In this document: positions 50,909 to 54,669 of the stretch, in pieces
Numbering within the stretch: position 1 is the first letter of the stretch
Layout of the letters: every line of letters begins with the position of its first letter
Assembly (NCBI GenBank): GCA_050700385.1
Contig: JBOHGT010000437.1
Coordinates: forward strand, 1-54,669
Origin: WHSY01 sp050700385
GTDB lineage: Bacteria > Actinomycetota > Actinomycetes > Mycobacteriales > Pseudonocardiaceae
DNA: 54,669 bases
Direction: 5' to 3'
Program-made: the position numbers and the translations under genes
The notes under the pieces: model-generated
The model's database searches: none
Told to the model about the DNA's origin: nothing
The model's input: only the letters and a program-made list of their open reading frames with translations

Positions 50909-52006
50909 TTACGTCAAGTTCTCACCGCGCCGTCGCGACGTTGCGCAAGAATGGCGTCGAAGACGCCGTGCCCGCCGGTGCCGTCGTCGGCAGCCGCTAC
51001 TGACCGCGACTCCTCCCCGGTAGACCGCGACGATGCTGCGGGTGTCGGTGATTTCCCGAGTTGGATCGCCCTCGACGAGCAACAGATCCGCCCGCATTCC
51101 CGGTTGGACCCGTCCCCGGTCGGTCAGGCCGAAGCAATCAGCGGGAACGGAGGTGGCCGAGGCGAGCGCATCGCTCGGGCTCATTCCCGCATCGACGAGC
51201 AGTTCCAGCTCGCGGTGCAGGCTCGCACCGTGCGCGAGCCCCGGCGCCGGTGAGTCAGTTCCTGCGAGCACCGGCACACCGGCCCGCCGCACCGGCGCCA
51301 CCATCTCCTTGGCGTACTGCGCGCGGTAGGACGGCTCCGGTGCCGGCCCCATCACCTCGGCGAGGCCTTCGGCCTGCCCCCCGTCCAGCAGCGTGGTCAT
51401 CCGCTCATCGTGCAGCAGCGGCATCCCGGTGTGGATCTGGCAGAGCGACTCCAGCAGCCCCAGCGTGGGAACCACGAACGCGCCGGTCTGCACCAACGTG
51501 TCCAGCAGTTCCGCATCGAGCGGACGGTCGATCGGCAAATGCCCGAGCCCGTCCACCCCGACGCGCAGCGCCGTCAGCGCCGCCGGCTGATCGGTCGCGT
51601 GTGCCACCGTCCGCAGCCCACGGCTGTGTGCGGCCCGCACCAGCGCCTGCAGCGTGCCAGCACCGAGCAGGGGCAGCTCCGGCTCGCCGGGCAGGCTGGA
51701 GCTGAACACCTTGAGATAGTCCGAGCCCTCGGCGACGCGGTCGGCGACGAAGCCGTCCGCCTGCTGCGGGGACGACACCGTGGGGAACTCGGCGAACAGC
51801 ACCCCCACCATCTGGCAGGGATGCCCGCCCGGCGCCGTCGCTCCGGTGCCCGCCGAGCGGATGTCGGCGACGTCGCTGCGGCTGGCCGCCTCCCGGCGCA
51901 ACGTCGACATCCTGGCCGGGTCGGCGAACATGTCCAGCTCCGTGGTCACCCCGAAGCGCAGCGCCTGCGCCAGCGACCCGTCGAAGGCGTGCACGTGCGC
52001 GTACAC
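50909..52006 (-). pseudogene. Amidohydrolase-family protein, N-terminus replaced
   Basis: About 365 codons start inside the fold at AHVHAFDGSLAQALRFGVTT, whose HxH is the first metal-binding pair. The lysine region (GSDYLKVFSSSLPGEP), HATDQPAALTALRVGVDGLG, and the metal Asp in VLAGTDSPAPG follow, and a C-terminal SVPADCFGLTDRGRVQPGMR as in imidazolonepropionase-like amidohydrolases. Roughly 60 N-terminal residues are missing and are replaced by the aldo-keto reductase fragment read in another frame. The last 35 residues are Arg-rich and may reflect an additional 3' frameshift. Confidence 0.8.
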
Positions 52007-52007
52007 C

Positions 52008-52487
52008 CACCTCGGAGAGACCGAGCCGGCGTACCTTGCCCTCGGTCACCAACTCGGACAGCGCGCCCCAGGACTCCTGCAGCGGCACGGCCGGGTCCAC
52101 CCGGTGCAGGTAGTAGATGTCGATCACGTCGATGCCCAGCCGTCGCAGGCTGGCATGCACCGAGTGACGGATGTGTTCCGGATGACCCTGCGGGTGCATC
52201 GCCATGGTCGCCATGTCGTCGACGACCATCCCGACCTTCGTGGCGACGGTGACCTGCTCGCGCCGGCCGAGGATGGCCCGGCTGACGAGCTGCTCGTTGT
52301 GCCCGTCGCCGTACACGTCGGCGGTGTCGATCAGGGTGACACCGCGGTCGATCGCAGCCCGGATCACACCGATCCCGGTCTCCTCGTCACACCGCGTGCC
52401 ACTCTGGTAACCCCAGCTCATCCCCATGCAACCGAGCCCGATCGCACCGACCGTCTCACCGTGACTGCCGAGCCTGCGTGACCTCAT
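52008..52487 (-). pseudogene. Aldo/keto reductase, 3'-truncated
   Basis: About 160 codons from the ATG before RSRRLGSHGETVGAIGLGCM. Seen: GVTLIDTADVYGDGHNEQLV (catalytic Asp and Tyr), TVATKVGMVVDD (catalytic Lys), and DVIDIYYLHRVDPAVPLQES (catalytic His), ending at EGKVRRLGLSEV. The C-terminal half with the NADPH 2'-phosphate site is lost; the sequence passes directly into the amidohydrolase fragment. The gene lies 26 bp after the EthD gene on the same strand and probably belonged to that operon. Confidence 0.85.
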
Positions 52488-52513
52488 CTGATCTCCCCGT
52501 CCCGGTGTGGCGC

Positions 52514-53209
52514 TCAGCGGCTCTCCGGGCCGAGGACCCAGTGCTCGTCGGCCACCATGCTGTGGAGGTAGCGCGGCTGCACGAAGGTGCGCAGGTGCTC
52601 GTCGGCACCCCGGTACTCGGGAGTGTCCAACGCGGCCGCCAACGACTCGGTGTCGTCGAACCACATCTGGTAGGCGGCATCCAGGACGGCCTCCCCGATG
52701 GCGTAGGCACCGTCACGGGTGTGGCCCTGCAGGTAACGGCGCAACCCTGGTGTCTCGGCTACGAGCTCGGCGTACTTGCCGAGGCTCTGCTCCCGGAATT
52801 CCTGCAGCGAGACGCCTTCCTGCCGCTTGACCAGCACGATCAGCTTGCACCAGCTCGGATCCGCGGTCAGCTCGGGACCGGGCAGCAGCACGTGCGGGTC
52901 GGTCTCCAGCACGACTGTGCGCCAGAAGGCAGCCCACCGTGGCTCGTCGGCCCGCGCACCGTCGAGGAACTCCGGAGTCTGCAGCGACTCGAGCTGTTCC
53001 TGCTCGTTCCGCAGCCAGATCTCCGCGACACCGCTCCACTTCGGATCCTTCGGCTCCGGTCCGAACGGGATGCGGAAGTCGATCAGGTACTTCCTGATCT
53101 GCGGGATCTTGCTCGCGTACTGTGGGGCGTGCACGTCCAGCCAATAGCGCTGGAACTCCTGCTCGCTCATCCCGGGCTTCGGATGGGCGAAGATAAGCTG
53201 GTGGATCAT
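52514..53209 (-). CDS. EthD-domain protein (two tandem dimeric alpha/beta-barrel domains)
   Basis: 231 residues. The first half begins IHQLIFAHPKPGMSEQEFQR and YWLDVHAPQYASKIPQIRKY; the second repeats the theme with KLIVLVKRQEGVSLQEFREQ and LRRYLQGHTRDGAYAIGEAV. This duplicated ferredoxin-like fold is the EthD/DABB type found with aromatic or ether degradation genes. The gene starts 12 bp after the muconolactone-isomerase-like gene, so the two should act on related small molecules. Substrate unknown. Confidence 0.82.
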   Translation of the reverse strand: MIHQLIFAHPKPGMSEQEFQRYWLDVHAPQYASKIPQIRKYLIDFRIPFGPEPKDPKWSGVAEIWLRNEQEQLESLQTPEFLDGARADEPRWAAFWRTVVLETDPHVLLPGPELTADPSWCKLIVLVKRQEGVSLQEFREQSLGKYAELVAETPGLRRYLQGHTRDGAYAIGEAVLDAAYQMWFDDTESLAAALDTPEYRGADEHLRTFVQPRYLHSMVADEHWVLGPESR

Positions 53210-53221
53210 GAGTGTTCCCTT

Positions 53222-53530
53222 CTAGACCTGGTAATGCTTGCGGACGTCTTCGGCGAACCCGAGATAGTCGCGCAGTGGCCAGACCACCTCGAACTCCAGA
53301 TACTCGCGCATGGGCAGCCGACCGAGTGCCGTCCGATCGAGTTCATCGGTGTCCTCGACGTCGACCACCGCGATCACTCGCTTTTGTGCGGCGACCTTCC
53401 AGATGCCGACACACATCCCCGACTCGACGGTCTCCTGGGCGTGTTCGGCCTCCTCGGCCTCGATATCCCAGAGCTCCTCCAGCGAGATGCGGCCCTCGTG
53501 GTTCCATTTCATCTGGACGTAGAACAGCAT
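53222..53530 (-). CDS. Muconolactone delta-isomerase-like small protein
   Basis: 102 residues, LFYVQMKWNHEGRISLEELW at the start and LPMREYLEFEVVWPLRDYLG near the end, a dimeric alpha/beta-barrel pattern like muconolactone isomerase (PF02426), which works in the catechol branch of the beta-ketoadipate pathway. Other genes of that pathway are absent, so a different substrate is likely. The ATG at 53530 has gggag 7 nt upstream; GTG at 53536 overlaps the ankyrin stop and is an alternative. Confidence 0.75.
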   Translation of the reverse strand: MLFYVQMKWNHEGRISLEELWDIEAEEAEHAQETVESGMCVGIWKVAAQKRVIAVVDVEDTDELDRTALGRLPMREYLEFEVVWPLRDYLGFAEDVRKHYQV

Positions 53531-53532
53531 CG

Positions 53533-54576
53533 TCACACTCCCGCCCGATGGATCCGATCGGTGAGTTCGTGGCGATCCCCGAAGACCTCCTGCGCGAGGT
53601 CGGCAGGTGTCTTGCCGTCGTGCCCGACCAGGTCGAGGCGCGCCCCGAGTTCGACCAGGATCCGGGCGCAGTCCTCGTAGCCGTGCCACAACGAGTCGTG
53701 CAGCGGCGTGTAGCCGTTGGTAGCGCCCTGGAAGTCCCGGTCTACGCCCGGCCACTCGGCGATCAGCCGGGTGATCTCGGCGTGGCCGTTGTAGACGGCT
53801 TTGTGCAGCGGCACGGCACCGAACGTCGGCTCGGTGGCGTTGACGTCCGCACCAGCTTCCAGCAGCGCCCTGACGATCTCCACGTGCCCGTCACGGGCGG
53901 CCACCAGCAGCGGGGTGTGCGCATCGTTGAACCCGTTGAGCACCGGGAACCTCTCATCCACCTCGGCCCCCGCCGCGAGCAGGCGGCGCACCGCGTCGAG
54001 GTCCCCGTTCGTGACGGCAGCCATCAGCTGCTGGGCCGCGACCCGCTCGTCGTCGGACTGCTGGCGCTGCTTGAGATGCTGTTCTGCCTGCAGCAGGCGG
54101 TCCTTGCCGATGGTGTTGACGTTCAGTTCATAGGCGAAGTGTCCCTTGAGCGAGAACCCGTAGTGAGTGGCCAGGTTCAGCCCGGCACCCTGGTCCAGCA
54201 GATACTTCGCGATGTCCGGGAACTTGAACCACAGGGCGTCCATCAGCGGGGTGTGCCCGGTGGTCGGGGCGACCGTGTCCACGAACGCGCCAGCCTCCAC
54301 CAGCGTACGGACCACCTCGACGTTGCCGCCCTGGCATGCCTTGTGCAGCGCCGTGGCACCGGCGCCGGAATCGGCGGTGAACACATCCGCCCCGGCGTCG
54401 AGGAGGGTGCGCACGATGCCCGGCGCCGCCCTGCCGGCCGCCATCATCAGCGGGGTCAGCCCGCTCTCCGGGGCGCGATGGTCGACCTCGGCTCCCTCGC
54501 GCACCAGTTGCGTGACCTGTTCCTGGTCGCTCGCCGTGACCGCAGGGCGAAGCGCAAAGTCGTTTCGGCTGGTCAT
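53533..54576 (-). CDS. Ankyrin-repeat protein
   Basis: 347 residues with about eight ankyrin repeats in two blocks, for example GLTPLMMAAGRAAPGIVRTL, GATALHKACQGGNVEVVRTL, HTPLLVAARDGHVEIVRALL and GYTPLHDSLWHGYEDCARIL. A helical spacer (DRLLQAEQHLKQRQQSDDER) separates the blocks. No signal peptide or membrane segment, so it is probably cytoplasmic and a protein-binding scaffold. Its stop overlaps the next gene's possible GTG, and its ATG overlaps by 4 nt the stop of the fragment upstream. Its partner may be one of the two small barrel proteins encoded after it. Confidence 0.88.
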   Translation of the reverse strand: MTSRNDFALRPAVTASDQEQVTQLVREGAEVDHRAPESGLTPLMMAAGRAAPGIVRTLLDAGADVFTADSGAGATALHKACQGGNVEVVRTLVEAGAFVDTVAPTTGHTPLMDALWFKFPDIAKYLLDQGAGLNLATHYGFSLKGHFAYELNVNTIGKDRLLQAEQHLKQRQQSDDERVAAQQLMAAVTNGDLDAVRRLLAAGAEVDERFPVLNGFNDAHTPLLVAARDGHVEIVRALLEAGADVNATEPTFGAVPLHKAVYNGHAEITRLIAEWPGVDRDFQGATNGYTPLHDSLWHGYEDCARILVELGARLDLVGHDGKTPADLAQEVFGDRHELTDRIHRAGV

Positions 54577-54669
54577 GAGGTGTTTTGAGGGCTGGGGCGC
54601 AGGCCGAGGATGGTCAGCAGCAGGGGTGGGCTGTTCTTGATCTTCCGGATGGTGGCGGCGATCCTGGTA
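54573..54669 (-). other. 3' end of an unidentified ORF, possibly a transposase
   Basis: The last 31 codons of a reading frame that begins outside the window: TRIAATIRKIKNSPPLLLTI ending GLRPSPQNTS. The composition (basic helix, then LLLT-LGLRP) reminds me of transposase C-termini, but this is a weak impression. Its TGA overlaps the ankyrin ATG (ATGA). Confidence 0.3.

Noticed and set aside
1..54669. tRNA, rRNA, CRISPR arrays, cobalamin or thiamine riboswitches
   Set aside because: I looked for T-loop-like ggttcgaatcc strings, regularly spaced repeats and conserved riboswitch boxes near icmA and 5281. None was convincing by eye; tRNAscan-SE and Infernal would be decisive.

Overview
The window is high-GC actinomycete DNA. 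Gene content, frequent GTG starts, ATGA/GTGA start-stop overlaps and perfect 18-20 bp extragenic palindromes point to a Pseudonocardiaceae-like genome. That placement is an inference from style, not from a marker gene. No rRNA, tRNA or CRISPR was seen.

Layout. (1) 0-8.5 kb: acyl-CoA metabolism: methylmalonyl-CoA epimerase, thiolase, the MeaB GTPase, a cupredoxin-like lipoprotein with a polytopic membrane partner, a MarR regulator, a thiamine-binding-type small protein, an isobutyryl-CoA mutase large subunit behind a 26-bp palindrome, and a thioredoxin/TPR protein. (2) 8.5-22.5 kb: tandem zinc-metallopeptidase lipoproteins, glycogen branching enzyme, a lactonase-type beta-propeller, a broken vanadium haloperoxidase, a PAS-GGDEF-EAL protein coupled to a SAM methyltransferase, and a single-chain nuclease/adenine methyltransferase. 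(3) 22.5-31.4 kb: the most unusual region. An aspartyl-tRNA synthetase of a foreign, alphaproteobacterial-looking type overlaps by 4 nt a gene resembling MccB, the peptide-nucleotide ligase of microcin C. A second methyltransferase start and a CmoA/MccS-like (carboxy-SAM synthase) tail follow. Microcin C targets AspRS, so the set reads as a decayed Trojan-horse peptide-nucleotide antibiotic cluster with a spare AspRS as self-immunity. A ~3.86-kb block of degraded integrative-element DNA splits the mccB-like gene, and related XRE/TPR regulators lie inside and beside it. (4) 31.5-38.9 kb: six minus-strand genes, each overlapping the next: fused response regulator-thioredoxin-reductase protein, cNMP-binding histidine kinase, ferritin-like protein, a VioB-like protein with a frameshift, a DedA-type membrane protein and a GNAT with compensating frameshifts. 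(5) 39.2-42.7 kb: an MmyB-type regulator, then remnants of a LuxR-type activator and a type I polyketide synthase. (6) 42.6-50.8 kb: a long minus-strand operon joining two DJ-1/PfpI proteins, a ThDP enzyme, an AGE-family epimerase, a 5'-truncated GlgX and an STAS/anti-sigma kinase/PP2C partner switch. (7) 50.9-54.7 kb: ankyrin, muconolactone-isomerase-like and EthD proteins, followed by an aldo-keto reductase fragment joined to an amidohydrolase fragment.

Many genes from about 15 kb on are split, truncated or fused. Single-base deletions are concentrated in the inserted block at 25.2-29.1 kb and in three genes at 30.8-34.1 kb, while neighbouring long genes are clean. This looks like real decay in accessory DNA, although sequencing or assembly error cannot be excluded from one sequence.
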